Assembly (NCBI GenBank): GCA_036365515.1 | Contig: CM070877.1 | Location: 54,100,475-54,164,474, forward strand | Origin: Torymus aiolomorphi | Taxonomy: Eukaryota > Arthropoda > Insecta > Hymenoptera > Torymidae | Direction: 5' to 3' | DNA length: 64,000 nt | Shown: piece after piece, positions 52,054-62,370 of the stretch | Position numbering within the stretch: the first letter of the stretch is position 1 | How the letters are laid out: each line of letters opens with the position of its first letter | Translations under genes and position numbers: made by a program | Notes under the pieces: model-generated | The model's database searches: none | The model's input: the letters and a program-made list of their open reading frames with translations, nothing else | What the model was told of the DNA's origin: nothing

Positions 52054-52278
52054 TCATAATCTGTCAGCTGTAGTCATATTTTTCTTCTTCAAGTCCTCGC
52101 CTAAATGGTCTTTACAAGATGTTGTACTCAGATACTGCATTGACAACAAACCGTCTCTATCCTTCTGAACTTGCTGATGAGCAGCTCTAAGTACAATATC
52201 CTTAAGGGCACTGTCTTCTTTATACTGTGCTTTCAACTGCAATTGAGACGCATTCTTAGACAAGCAGTTCATATTCAT
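52054..52278 (-). CDS. Small ORF (74 aa), possible gene
   Basis: ATG at 52278 (MNMNCLSKNASQLQLKAQYK). The sequence is of ordinary protein composition in an AT-rich setting, with an amphipathic segment LKDIVLRAAHQQVQKDRDGL and a charged C-terminus (GEDLKKKNMTTADRL). I do not recognise it. It may be a complete small host gene or one exon. Confidence 0.35.
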   Translation of the reverse strand: MNMNCLSKNASQLQLKAQYKEDSALKDIVLRAAHQQVQKDRDGLLSMQYLSTTSCKDHLGEDLKKKNMTTADRL

Positions 52279-53013
52279 GATAACATAAAGTCGCTCTAGG
52301 GCAGCAAAAGCTAAACGAATAGAATATTAACACTGTTCACAATTCTTTCATTCACTACTTTCGTCACTCTACCACTTTCAGCCACCCAACCACAAGATAT
52401 ATACTTCAATTTTATTTTTCGAAGAGTATCCAATCGCATCAGAAAATTTTGCACTAAGCTCTAGCCCTCCACACTCACTGCACTTAATATTTTGAAAACG
52501 GCCGATTTTAGTTTTAAAGGTCTCACTTTGCTCCTTATAAGTAATTTTATGGGGACTTGGCGAAGGAAAAATTCAAAATTAGCTCTTAGATTTATCAAAG
52601 CTTATGGATAGCTTTTAACACTGAGTTAATAATTGATTTGTACTAGGATCAAGTTTCTTTTGCTTGCAATACTCAATAGCATTTTATATAATTATCGGAT
52701 TTAATTTTATAGTTTATCTGTTTCGTTTAAACGATCCGTTTAAAAACATGCTTATCGATAATGTTATCAACACCTATGAGAAATAATTAAATAAACTATA
52801 AAATTAAGTTTGATTTGATTTAATGAAATAAATTTTTATCATGCACAGATACAAAATAAAGGCAATGTTAAATAATAGATTCTGATTTTTTGCTGAATTT
52901 CCAGTCGTGTCCATTATATGGAAATCGTGTTTTAAAATCCTGCAGAGCTGCCACTACAAAATTGAAGAAAACAAAAACGCGCCTGAGTTGGAGGGTTTTT
53001 GAATCCTTCGCCG
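52279..53013. other. Non-coding sequence
   Basis: Nothing recognised apart from AT-rich runs and a palindromic-looking CGTTTAAACG near 52,727. Confidence 0.4.
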
Positions 53014-53165
53014 AGTTAGCGGGTTCTTGGAGCAAACGCCGAGATAGCGGGTTCTTGGAGCAAACGCCGAGATAGCGGGTTTTTGGAGCAAACGCCGAGA
53101 TAGCGGGTTTTTGGAGCAAACGCCGAGATAGCGGGTTTTTGGAGCAAACGCCGAAATATCGGGTT
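53014..53165. repeat. 30-bp minisatellite, about 5 units
   Basis: Head-to-tail units of AGCGGGTTTTTGGAGCAAACG plus CCGAGAT. The spacing is regular with no spacer between units. Translated frames merely repeat. Confidence 0.9.
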
Positions 53166-53298
53166 ATTCCTCTGAGCCGTCGATATTCTCAAAACAAAAA
53201 TAGATAATGCTTTAAAACAATTGAAGGGCCGAATTGAATAACCAGTTCCGCGCGCGAGCCGTCTCGGACTGCCGCGAAACAATTACTGTCGCCGCTTG

Positions 53299-53527
53299 CC
53301 ATGCTCGAGATCGCGCGAGCGTCTTTACGATTAAAAAATGATACAAAATCCTCCACAAGCAAAAAACTTTGAGCGAGGAAGTCGTTTGTTATTGTTTAAT
53401 CTATATTTGTTGTGATTTTTAGGAATTTTCATACTATATTGTCGAAAATATAGCAAGATGAAGTGCGCGTAATTATGACGCTTGACATTCTCGAGTTCGC
53501 ACTAGCGTCTTTCCGATTAAAAACCGC
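53299..53527. repeat. Dispersed satellite monomer (~190 bp), copy 1
   Basis: A monomer ending CTCGAGTTCGCACTAGCGTCTTTCCGATTAAAAA, preceded by another copy of that tail at 53299-53336. A second diverged copy in the same orientation lies at 62803-62990. Confidence 0.75.
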
Positions 53528-53956
53528 TGCCAATTCATTGGCACGTAGCTTCCTCAAAATAATTTATTGATTCCTTTTATTAAATTAAAATTCAAAAAAT
53601 AAATTTTTCACTAAAAAAATTTGAAAAATTTTATGGAAAATATTAACTTGTAATTGTTTCATGGTTATTCATTGCTGTTCTATTTCTAATTTATTTTTTT
53701 GTGATTTTAATTCTTGTATTGAATGGAAAACAATCGCAAATACAAACTCTGATGAAGTACTATTATTCATCAAACTTTTCTTCTTCAAGTCCACTGTCAA
53801 CGGCATCTCGTCGTACGTTTGGTCGAAATAAAAAAAAATAATCTAAAATTGTGCTTTGATTGTGTTTACAAGGAAAATTATTGTATGGGAGACATAACGT
53901 ATGTGCATTTAAAGCTATTTTATTTTTTATTGGCTTTTAGAGGCTTCGATGTAGAG
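53528..53956. other. Non-coding AT-rich sequence
   Basis: Nothing recognised. Confidence 0.4.
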
Positions 53957-54226
53957 GATACGTACGCTTCCGTACAGATGCGTACAGTTGCGGCAAAGGT
54001 ACTACAAAGGTTTGGTGATTTTTCGTAGAGCCAACTGCAAAAAAGTCACTATGCGTTCACGAGCCCTAAGGGAATAGTACCGAACACATCACAAGACCAC
54101 AAAACATTCTGCCTTAGGGCTCGTGAACGCATAGTGACTTTTTTGCAGTTGGCTTTACGAAAAATCACCAAACCTTTCTAGTACCATTGCCGCAACCGTA
54201 CGCATACGTACGGAAAAGTACGTATC
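53957..54226. mobile_element. Foldback element, 270 bp
   Basis: GATACGTACGC at the left and its complement CGTATC at the right. Inside is a long near-perfect stem including GTGATTTTTCGTA, CCAACTGCAAAAAAGTCAC and GCGTTCACGAGCCCTAAG, around a ~35-nt loop. Non-coding. Confidence 0.75.
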
Positions 54227-54329
54227 TATGTGGGCAGGGCTTTAGCAGCGACGCCGAATTTTTCTCCGTATAGTGATTTATAATGTGAGGGGATGGATTT
54301 TAAAAAATTTGAAAAAGACAGATTTCTTT

Positions 54330-54900
54330 TTTTCATTTTTCTATTTTTCAAGTTTAACATTTTTGTTAATAACAAAAAACCGTGATAACTAAAACTTTTT
54401 CTTTTTAGAAAATATAAATATTTTAATTCTCTTTCAAATGCTACCCATCCCATTCAGATACATAGAGCCATTCTCAAGAAATACATTATAAAAAATGTCT
54501 AGAAAAATTTTAACATCAAATATCTCTGAAATTTATGAACCAATCATTCTTCCCAAAGAACTCGGCCGAGAACTATCAATAATCTACCTCTACAATGAAT
54601 TTTGAAGCGACTAAGACAATTTTACTCTTGTAATGGTTGAACATACAAAACTCATTTTTTCATTTTTCAATTTTTACTTTTTTGTTAATAACAAAAAAAT
54701 CGTAATAGCTAGAAAATTAATTTTTTTTAGAAAATATAAGCAATTTAATTCTCTTTCGAATGCTATACATCCCATTCAGATACACACAGCCGTTCTCGAG
54801 AAATTACGATTTAAAAAAAAAGTGAAAAAAAATTTATCCTCAAATATTTACGAAATTTATTGATCAATCCTTTTGCCCAAAGAACTCACCCGATTAGTAT
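54330..54900. repeat. Diverged direct duplication, period ~310 bp
   Basis: The block with TTTTTGTTAATAACAAAAAA, TTTTAATTCTCTTTC and CATCCCATTCAGATACA occurs twice, at about 54,330-54,560 and 54,645-54,870. Non-coding. Confidence 0.6.
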
Positions 54901-55189
54901 ACAAAATCTACCCCTAGAAAGAATTTCAAAGTGATTAATCCAATTTTACTCTAGTTATGCAACGACATACAAAATCACTTTTTTTTATAAATTATTTTTT
55001 TTCTCCAAAAATAATGAATAAAAACACCTAAAAATTTAGTAAGTTATAATACTCAATATCCTTTATAACAAAAAAAATATTCATGTTAATATGTTTTTTT
55101 AATTTCGAAATATAACCTATTTACAAAAAATTACGTTTTCATCAATAACTTATAACGAAATATAGCTATCGACTTTTTTTGTTTTAAAT

Positions 55190-55202
55190 TGTAGAGAATT
55201 TT
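55190..55202. repeat. Flanking direct repeat of the Penelope pair (left)
   Basis: TGTAGAGAATTTT; identical to 62358-62370 on the other side of the inverted Penelope pair. Possibly a target duplication, but it lies ~32 bp outside the left element end. Confidence 0.45.
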
Positions 55203-55315
55203 GGTTGGTAAAGGCGCTTATGGTAGAGTGTGAATCATAATTTTGTATCTTGAGTCTAATGGCCAATTGTCTACCAGGAAAGGTTTAAATAAATGGACAC
55301 CATTTATTTTTAACC

Positions 55316-55350
55316 GACGTTTCGGACACTTTTTTCGTGTCCCTCTTCAG
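55316..55350 (-). ncRNA. Hammerhead ribozyme core, Penelope copy 1
   Basis: Minus strand: CTGAAGA core, stem II GGACAC / GTGTCC with an A-rich loop, GAAA, and a GTC cleavage triplet. It matches the hammerhead consensus CUGANGA...GAAA...NUH. It is followed by an AT-rich hairpin. Identical to the copy at 62252-62286. Confidence 0.75.
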
Positions 55351-55880
55351 GTGCTATATTTAACAAAAACCATTTACATAATAAATATATACAGTATGTT
55401 GAACTTACAAATTTTAACAGAACAAAACGTAGTTTTTACAATTCCAATTCAAAATAATTACATATTTATTAAACACTAATCACTTAAAAATTAATAAATC
55501 ACAATTCGCAACTCTAAACAAATTATGTATAACAAAGTACACTTACATTACGTCAAGCTGTAATGATAACGGGCGACTGTCCGTTTCGTCAATGCTTAAA
55601 TTTTCGGCAAACGGTCTATATATATTAATCTACTGTAATAGTGTGTGTATATATAAAAGTATATAAAACGATGTGAGACAAGTGGGGGGATAGCGTTGAA
55701 CGATTCGGAGCCGAGGCGAGGTATCAGGGGAGCACGTCATAGTGTAAGTCATCCTAATGACACGGTACTCAAAACATACACGAATATTGTGGTGGATATT
55801 ATATTCTCATTCAACGTGCTCTCCTAATATACCACGTTCGGCTTTACAAAGTTTTAATACATAGTAAGAGTTATATTAAG

Positions 55881-56330
55881 CTAAATTTCGCAGTTATTAA
55901 TTAATATATTATATTCTTTCGCTAGTTTATTGATTTCAAATTGTTTGTTTATATAATCTTTTTGTTGATGAAAGAAGAATGCTTCTGAAAAAAGTCTTTT
56001 TCCGTTATTAATTTCTGTATCTAAGATTTTAATATTGTCAAAATCTATTGTATGATTGTTATTTTCAGTGTGCGCAAATAAGGAAGATTTATCATCTTTA
56101 TCAAGATATTTTTTTCTATGCTCTTTTATTCGTACATTTAATCGTCTACCTGTTTGTCTCACATACGTTGCTTCGCAATTTTTACAATTGATTTTATACA
56201 CCACATTGTTTTTATTGTATTTTTCTTCTTTATCTTTTCCTAATACTATTACATTATTTAGTTTATTTATGGTACTAAACACAACATTAATATTAAGTTT
56301 TTAAAAAAAATTTTTCGTAAAACATTCTAA
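55881..56330 (-). pseudogene. GIY-YIG domain of Penelope copy 1
   Basis: Frame in phase with the upstream RT remnant but separated from it by a TAA next to a T-run. Reads VIVLGKDKEEKYNKNNVVYK, then CEATYVRQTGRRLNVRIKEH. The conserved Gly of the YVGQT motif is Arg here, so the nuclease is probably inactive. The C-terminal part SSLFAHTENNNHTIDFDNIK is continuous, unlike in copy 2. Confidence 0.82.
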
Positions 56331-56881
56331 CTCATTAACAAACGGTAAACATATAATCCCATCGTAGGTTTTTTGTTGTTTGGAGCTGTTATCTGAACTT
56401 TGTAGCATTTTTAAGCGTTTCTTTATGTGAAAATCAACTAAATTATGTGGATAATTATTGTTTTTTAAAACATATTTGATAAATTCTGTATTTTCTTTGT
56501 GAAATCTATTGTGCGATAATTTTATTGTTCTATCAAGGAGACAGTATATGATAGCTATTTTGTTACTTGTCGGGTGATGCGAATTAAAATTGAGATATCT
56601 TCCTGAAAAGGTAGGTTTTCGATACCAATTAGTTATTATATTACTTTTATCGTTTATTATAATTTTTATGTCCAAAAAACTGATACTATTATTTTCAGAA
56701 TGTTCAACAGTGAATTGTAAGTTTGTGTCATAAGAGTTGAAAATTTGTAACGTATCGCGTATATTATTTTTCGGTATACAAAGAACAATATCATCCACAT
56801 AACGGTAATAAAATAGCGGTTTTTCTTGAAGTTTATTGATACATGAGTTTTCTAAATCTTCCATAACTATGTTAGATAATA
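56301..56881 (-). pseudogene. Reverse transcriptase remnant of Penelope copy 1
   Basis: Begins at the mariner insertion, at LSNIVMEDLENS of motif B, and includes motif C YYRYVDDIVLCIP with both Asp residues, then TNWYRKPTFSGRYLNFNSHH. It ends at a TAA after ECFTKNFF. Upstream codons belonging to this copy lie beyond the mariner at 59918-59990. Truncated, so not functional. Confidence 0.85.
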
Positions 56882-57001
56882 CAAGGTGTCCCATTTTAAT
56901 CGCCCCAGGCAAATATCTTGAAAAGTATGGGAGATGGAAAAAAACTTTAAATACAAAAGTTGTAGGGTGCAAAGGGGGTCAGCTAATGGTAACAACCACT
57001 T

Positions 57002-57215
57002 TGACCTTGAACTCTATTTTCAAGGTTATTTCAAGGTCAAAGTGATTTTTTTGAATGAGGACCCCTACTTTCGACCCCGGAAATGGAAAGAGCAGAAAAT
57101 TTTACGTTCAGAAAGGTCTGATATGTTGGGGTTTCAAGGTCAACCAGCTAATTTAATGAGGTCGACCTGGGAACACCTCTAGGAAGGACAAAATTGACCT
57201 TGACGTTCAAGGTCA
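57002..57215. promoter_or_regulatory. Cluster of TCAAGGTCA motifs in the mariner TIR
   Basis: TCAAGGTCA occurs on one strand or the other at 57002-57010, 57031-57039, 57134-57142, 57195-57203 and 57207-57215, and again in mirror positions in the right TIR (~59.58-59.82 kb). It equals the consensus of monomeric nuclear-receptor sites of the FTZ-F1/NR5 type. They may instead be transposase-binding repeats. Confidence 0.45.
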
Positions 57216-57698
57216 TTTTAAGGTAAGTTGATTTTATAAAATGGAACCCCTTATTTTTGACCCCGGAAACGGAAAGAGCGGAAGAATTTACGTCCGAATA
57301 TGATCTTGACCTCGACCTTGACTTTAACCGTGATCTAGAAGGTTATTTTAAGGTCAAGTCGATTTTTTTAAAATCCCCTTATTTTTGACCTCGGAAATGA
57401 AAAGAGAAGAAAATTTTACGTTCAGATATGTACCGTCATATGGTGTCAAAGTTGGCCCTCTGGGGTAAATTAAGGGTAATAATAAATAAATTAATTTTTT
57501 TGAAGTGGATTTCACTGTTTTTATGAGTTACTTAGGAATCTAAAAGTATTTTTTCTCCCTCAAATGAATCGAAAATTAGAAAGACTATCCTCGACATTAG
57601 CATTACCCAATGTGCACCGCGTGGAGGTTGCCGAAAGGATTTCGCACATCATTGGCCCTGAAAAGGGCCGATTGATTAACGGACTGTCATTTGAAGAT

Positions 57699-58757
57699 CT
57701 AAGGCAGCAAATGCTCGATCAAGTGTCCGTTCTCTCTGAAACACATTTGCATCCTTCTTCGGAAGCTTGCTTGAACATTCCTCAATGTTTCCACTGAAAT
57801 GGATTGGAAAGCTTCCATAATTCTTCCTCTCATGTTCTCTAAGGTTGTTGGAGCATGTGCAAAAACTTTGCCTTTGACTACTCCCCACAAAAAAAAGTCA
57901 AGAAGTGTGAGGTCTGGGGATCTAGGCGGCCACTCGTGTACTTGGCTGCCGATGCCAATCCAACGATTACGATACATATCATTGAGAAAATTCTTGACTG
58001 ATCGAACGCGATGTGCAGGAGCTCCATCTTGATGAAACCACATATCCCGCCGTAAGATAAGTGGGATATCTTCTAATAGAGGAGGTAGCTGGTTTTGCAA
58101 AATATCGAAATACAATTGTCCATTCAAATTTTGATTGTAAAAGATAGGTCCCAGCACATGATCTCCAATTATACCTGCCCACACGTTTATTGACCAACGT
58201 CTCTGGATTCGATGATCTCGTTGCCAATGAGGATTTTGTTCAGCGTAATAGTGGGCATTATGAAGATTGACACCACCCATATTATCAAATTTTGCTTCAT
58301 CTGAGAATAGCACTTGATCAAAAAAGAAAGGGTCCCTACGTATCTGATTATTTGCCCATTGACAAAAATTTAAACGCCGTGCATAATCTCCATCCTCTAG
58401 TGTTTGTGTAAGGCGAACGTGGTAGCAGTGAAATTTAGATGTTTTCAACAGGCGATTTACTGTTGATTTGGGAACACCATGCATTCGTTGCAAATCTCGT
58501 GTTGAAATGTGGGGATTTTCAGCAATAATAGCTCGCACACCCAGCGCAATGTGCTGTTTCGTTCCAGTTTTGCGCCTCTTACGAACGATGGAGCCTTGTG
58601 CAGCTCGCGTTAATAATCTTTTGATGGCTTTCCTATCTGGGTGACGGGCATTGGGATATTTCTCGGCATAGCGTCTTTCTGCAGCCCTACAATTATCATG
58701 ACATTCACCAACAACTTTTATCATATTCACAATCTCCTGGGGCGTGTAATCAGCCAT
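57699..58757 (-). CDS. Mariner-superfamily transposase, 352 aa, intact
   Basis: ATG at 58757 (MADYTPQEIVNMIKVVGECH). An N-terminal helix-turn-helix region includes HISTRDLQRMHGVPKSTVNR. Catalytic residues: first Asp in VLFSDEAKFDN, second in WFHQDGAPAH, third in WPPRSPDLTLLDFFLWG. By my count 42 residues separate the second Asp from the Asp of LLDFF, longer than the DD34D of classical mariner and near the DD41D-type groups. It would cut and paste the element at TA dinucleotides. No stop or frameshift within the frame. Confidence 0.9.
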   Translation of the reverse strand: MADYTPQEIVNMIKVVGECHDNCRAAERRYAEKYPNARHPDRKAIKRLLTRAAQGSIVRKRRKTGTKQHIALGVRAIIAENPHISTRDLQRMHGVPKSTVNRLLKTSKFHCYHVRLTQTLEDGDYARRLNFCQWANNQIRRDPFFFDQVLFSDEAKFDNMGGVNLHNAHYYAEQNPHWQRDHRIQRRWSINVWAGIIGDHVLGPIFYNQNLNGQLYFDILQNQLPPLLEDIPLILRRDMWFHQDGAPAHRVRSVKNFLNDMYRNRWIGIGSQVHEWPPRSPDLTLLDFFLWGVVKGKVFAHAPTTLENMRGRIMEAFQSISVETLRNVQASFRRRMQMCFRENGHLIEHLLP

Positions 58758-60019
58758 CTCAAAAAGGAATATGGTACCACAAAAGAAATTTGGTTTTCCA
58801 CTTCAATTGTATGTATAAAAAGAAATTAAGAAGGCAATTTTCGGAAATGAGCGAAAAAGTTATTTATTCTAATAAACACATGAAATCATTACCGTATGCT
58901 ATTCAATAATAAGAAATCAAAAGGTTTTCTTTATTTGTACTGTGCACAGTGACACCACTAAAAATAACTAACTCTACCTATTTTCGAGTGCAGTATTGTT
59001 ATTACTCTTTAAAAAAAATGAAAATATTCCCAAATTGACCAAACTAAAGAATTCGAATATTTATAATTGACTCATAACAAAACCATTAAATCATCGCCTC
59101 ATAACTACCTTAAAGTAATCGGTCACTCGTACTTAAAAAATATCATTTGACGTAGCCGTACATTTCAATGGTGCCAACCTAACCAAGAAAGAACAAGAAG
59201 AAAAGTACCTTTTCATACCGAAAATTAATCCCAAAAATCCTTCAGAGTTACGCTGACAAAAGTAAGAACACTTCAGATTAAAAAAATTAATTTGACCCCA
59301 ATTGACCTCAAGCACGATTTGACCCTTAATTGACCCCAGAGGGCCAACTTTGACACCATATGACGGTACATATCTGAACGTAACATTTTCTTCTCTTTCC
59401 ATTTCCGAGGTCAAAAATAAGGGGATTTTAAAAAAATCGACTTGACCTTAAATTAACCTTCCAGATCACGGTTAAAGTCAAGGTCGAGGTCAAGGTCATA
59501 TTCGGACGTAAATTCTTCCGCTCTTTCCATTTCCAGGGTCAAAAATAAGGGGTTCCATTTTATAAAATCAACTTACCTTAAAATGACCTTGAACGTCAAG
59601 GTCAATTTTGTCCTTCCTAGAGGTATTCCCAGGTCGACCTCATTAAATTAGCTGGTTGACCTTGAAACCCAAACATATCAGACCTTTCTGAACGTAAAAT
59701 TTTCTGATCTTTCCATTTCCGGGGTCAAAAGTAGGGATTCTCATTTAAAAAAATCACTTTGACCTTGAAATAACCTTGAAAATAGAGTTCAAGGTCAAAG
59801 TCGTTGTTACCATTAGCTGACCCCCTTTGCACCCTACAACTTTTGTTTTTAAAGTTTTTTTCCATCTCTCATACTTTTCAAGATATTTGCCTGGGGCGAT
59901 TAAAATGGGACACCTTGTATAGGGCTTAACAGATTTCCCATAGCGGATCCGAATGTTTGTATATAAAAATTGCCATTAAATTGAAAATAATAAGGCATCA
60001 AATACACAATAGAATAAAT

Positions 60020-60721
60020 ATGACCTGTACCGAATTTCTTAAAGTAATTAAATTCATCCTAAACAATAATTATTTTCAATTTAATGGCAATTTTTATAGA
60101 CAAACATTCGGATCCGCTATGGGAAATCCGTTAAGCCCTATATTATCTAACATAGTTATGGAAGATTTAGAAAACTCATGTATCAATAAACTTCAAGAAA
60201 AACCGCTATTTTATTACCGTTATGTGGATGATATTGTTCTTTGTATACCGAAAAATAATATACGCGATAAGTTACAAATTTTCAACTCTTATGACACAAA
60301 CTTACAATTCACTGTTGAACATTCTGAAAATAATAGTATCAGTTTTTTGGACATAAAAATTATAATAAACGATAAAAGTAATATAATAACTAATTGGTAT
60401 CGAAAACCTACCTTTTCAGGAAGATATCTCAATTTTAATTCGCATCACTCGACAAGTAACAAAATAGCTATCATATACTGTCTCCTTGATAGAGCAATAA
60501 AATTATCGCACATTAGATTTCACAAAGAAAATACAGAATTTATCAAATATGTTTTAAAAAACAATAATTATCCACATAATTTAGTTGATTTTCACATAAA
60601 GAAACGCTTAAAAATGCTACAAAGTTCAGATAACAGCTCCAAACAACAAAAAACCTACGATGGGATTATATGTTTACCGTTTGTTAATGAGTTAGAATGT
60701 TTTACGAAAAATTTTTTTTAG
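60020..60721 (+). pseudogene. Reverse transcriptase remnant of Penelope copy 2
   Basis: The first usable ATG is 60020 (MTCTEFLKVIKFIL). Contains NGNFYRQTFGSAMGNPLSPI (motif B) and YYRYVDDIVLCIP (motif C, catalytic Asp pair intact), then SFLDIKIIINDK and WYRKPTFSGRYLNFNSHH. The palm N-terminal part with motif A is missing. Ends at TAG after ECFTKNFF, the same codon at which copy 1 has TAA; the GIY-YIG domain continues in the same frame. Confidence 0.85.
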
Positions 60722-61702
60722 AAACTTAATATTAATGTTGTGTTTAGTACCATAAATAAACTAAATAATGTAATAGTATTAGGAAAAGATAAAGAAGAAA
60801 AATACAATAAAAACAATGTGGTGTATAAAATCAATTGTAAAAATTGCGAAGCCACGTATGTGGGACAAACAGGTAGACGATTAAATGTACGAATAAAAGA
60901 GCATAGAAAAAAATATCTTGATAAACCCGAATAAAAAAAAGAAATGTACGAAAATGTAGAAAACCGTAAGAAATTGTACAAAACTGTAAGAAACTGTATA
61001 AAACCGTATAAAACCATTGGTTTTCGGACATTTTATGGGAAACGATTTATACGGTTATATACACTTTTATACATTTTTACACATTTTTATACATTTGAAA
61101 AAATTAAAATTTTTTCCAGAAAATTTTCTTATATATGTACCAATTGTAATGAAATGTAAGGAAACGTATAAAAATATACAAAACTGCTTAAAAGTGTATA
61201 AAAGTGTATATAAATGTAAGAATATGTAATATTTTACATTTTTATACATTTTCTTACGTTTTCATATATTTTCTTATCTTTTTTTACATTTCGTTACATT
61301 TTTTTACAATTTGTTTTTTCAGACTAATTTGACAAAATTAGTCAATTTGTACGAAAATGTATAAAAATGTAAGAAAATGCAACAAAGTGTATAAAACCGT
61401 AAAAAAAGTGTCCGAAAACCAATGGTTTTATACGATTTTATACGGTTTCTTACTGTTTCTCACGGTTTCTTACGTTTTATTACATTTGTTATTTCCATAC
61501 GGGAAGATGATAAATCTTCCTAATTTGCGCACACTGAAAATAACAATCATACAATAGATTTTGACAATATTAAAATCTTAGATACAGAAATTAATAACGG
61601 AAAAAGACTTTTTTCAGAAGCATTCTTCTTTCATCAACAAAAAGATTATATAAACAAACAATTTGAAATCAATAAACTAGCGAAAGAATATAATATATTA
61701 AT
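60722..61702 (+). pseudogene. GIY-YIG domain of Penelope copy 2, split by a MITE
   Basis: Codons from 60722 read KLNINVVFSTINKLNNVIVL, then NNVVYKINC and ATYVGQTGRRLN with the conserved Gly present. The frame is interrupted after KKYLDK at 60925 by the 578-bp insertion; the rest (NNGKRLFSEAFFFHQQKDYI) resumes after 61503 and ends near 61702. Confidence 0.82.
60926..61503. mobile_element. MITE with CCCG/CGGG ends, 578 bp
   Basis: Precise insertion, seen by comparison with the uninterrupted copy at ~56,095. It starts CCCGAATAAA and ends CCATACGGG, with AA on both sides as a possible 2-bp duplication. The arms pair over ~100 bp (AAACCATTGGTTTTCGGACA with TGTCCGAAAACCAATGGTTT). The interior is dense in TGTATAAAA/TTTTATACA motifs. 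No gene. I do not recognise the family. Confidence 0.8.
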
Positions 61703-62251
61703 TAATAACTGTGAAATTTAGCTTAATATAACTCTTACTATGTATTAAAACTTTGTAAAGCCGAACGTGGTATATTAGGAGAGCACGTTGAATGAGAATA
61801 TAATATCCACCACAATATTCGTGTATGTTTTGAGTACCGTGTCATTAGGATGACTTACACTATGACGTGCTCCCCTGATACCTCGCCTCGGCTCCGAATC
61901 GTTCAACGCTATCCCCCCACTTGTCTCACATCGTTTTATATACTTTTATATATACACACACTATTACAGTAGATTAGTATATATAGACCGTTTGCCGAAA
62001 ATTTAAGCATTGACGAAACGGACAGTCGCCCGTTATCATTACAGCTTGACGTAATGTAAGTGTACTTTGTTATACATAATTTGTTTAGAGTTGCGAATTG
62101 TGATTTATTAATTTTTAAGTGATTAGTGTTTAATAAATATGTAATTATTTTGAATTGGAATTGTAAAAACTACGTTTTGTTGTGTTAAAATTTGTAAGTT
62201 CAACATACTGTATATATTTATTATGTAAATGGTTTTTGTTAAATATAGCAC

Positions 62252-62286
62252 CTGAAGAGGGACACGAAAAAAGTGTCCGAAACGTC
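62252..62286 (+). ncRNA. Hammerhead ribozyme core, Penelope copy 2
   Basis: CTGAAGA, stem GGACAC with loop and GTGTCC, GAAA, then CGTC. Identical to the copy at 55316-55350. The adjacent AT-rich hairpin (AAATAAATGG / CCATTTATTT) follows. Known Penelope-like elements carry such ribozymes in their terminal repeats. Confidence 0.75.
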
Positions 62287-62357
62287 GGTTAAAAATAAAT
62301 GGTGTCCATTTATTTAAACCTTTCCTGGTAGACAATTAGACTCAAGATACAAAATTA

Positions 62358-62370
62358 TGTAGAGAATTTT
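62358..62370. repeat. Flanking direct repeat of the Penelope pair (right)
   Basis: TGTAGAGAATTTT directly adjoining the right end of the pair; see 55190-55202. Confidence 0.45.

Larger units (their letters stand above)
56882..59917 (-). mobile_element. Mariner-superfamily transposon with long TIRs, 3,036 bp
   Basis: The ends CAAGGTGTCCCATTTTAATCG and its complement are flanked by TA on both sides (56880-56881, 59918-59919). Terminal inverted repeats are long, about 620-640 bp (to ~57,505 and from ~59,277), with few mismatches. The single transposase gene is intact. It sits in the RT gene of a Penelope copy, so it arrived later. Structurally this could be an autonomous copy. Confidence 0.9.
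55235..59990 (-). mobile_element. Penelope-like element 2, copy 1 (minus strand), split by a mariner-type element
   Basis: The 3' end is at about 55235 (ATTTTGTATCTTGAG complement); the 5' end is truncated at about 59990 inside the RT gene. The mariner-type element occupies 56882-59917, in RT motif B. Contains RT and GIY-YIG remnants and a hammerhead core near its 3' end. It is head-to-head with copy 2 at 59991. Confidence 0.85.
59991..62357 (+). mobile_element. Penelope-like element 2, copy 2 (plus strand)
   Basis: Head-to-head with copy 1; 5'-truncated within the RT gene at about 59991, 3' end at about 62357 (ACTCAAGATACAAAATTAT). Carries RT motifs B and C, a GIY-YIG domain split by a MITE (60926-61503), and a hammerhead core. 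5' truncation and inverted paired copies are usual for Penelope-like elements. Confidence 0.85.

Noticed and set aside
53014..53165. Regular 30-bp repeats resembling a CRISPR array
   Set aside because: Units are contiguous without variable spacers and the context is a eukaryotic transposon-rich region; this is a minisatellite.
57564..58829. Plus-strand open frames across the mariner region
   Set aside because: Antisense shadows of the 352-aa transposase.
60944..61557. Tyr/Lys/Asn-rich open frames on both strands
   Set aside because: They follow the TGTATAAAA word repeats of the inserted MITE.
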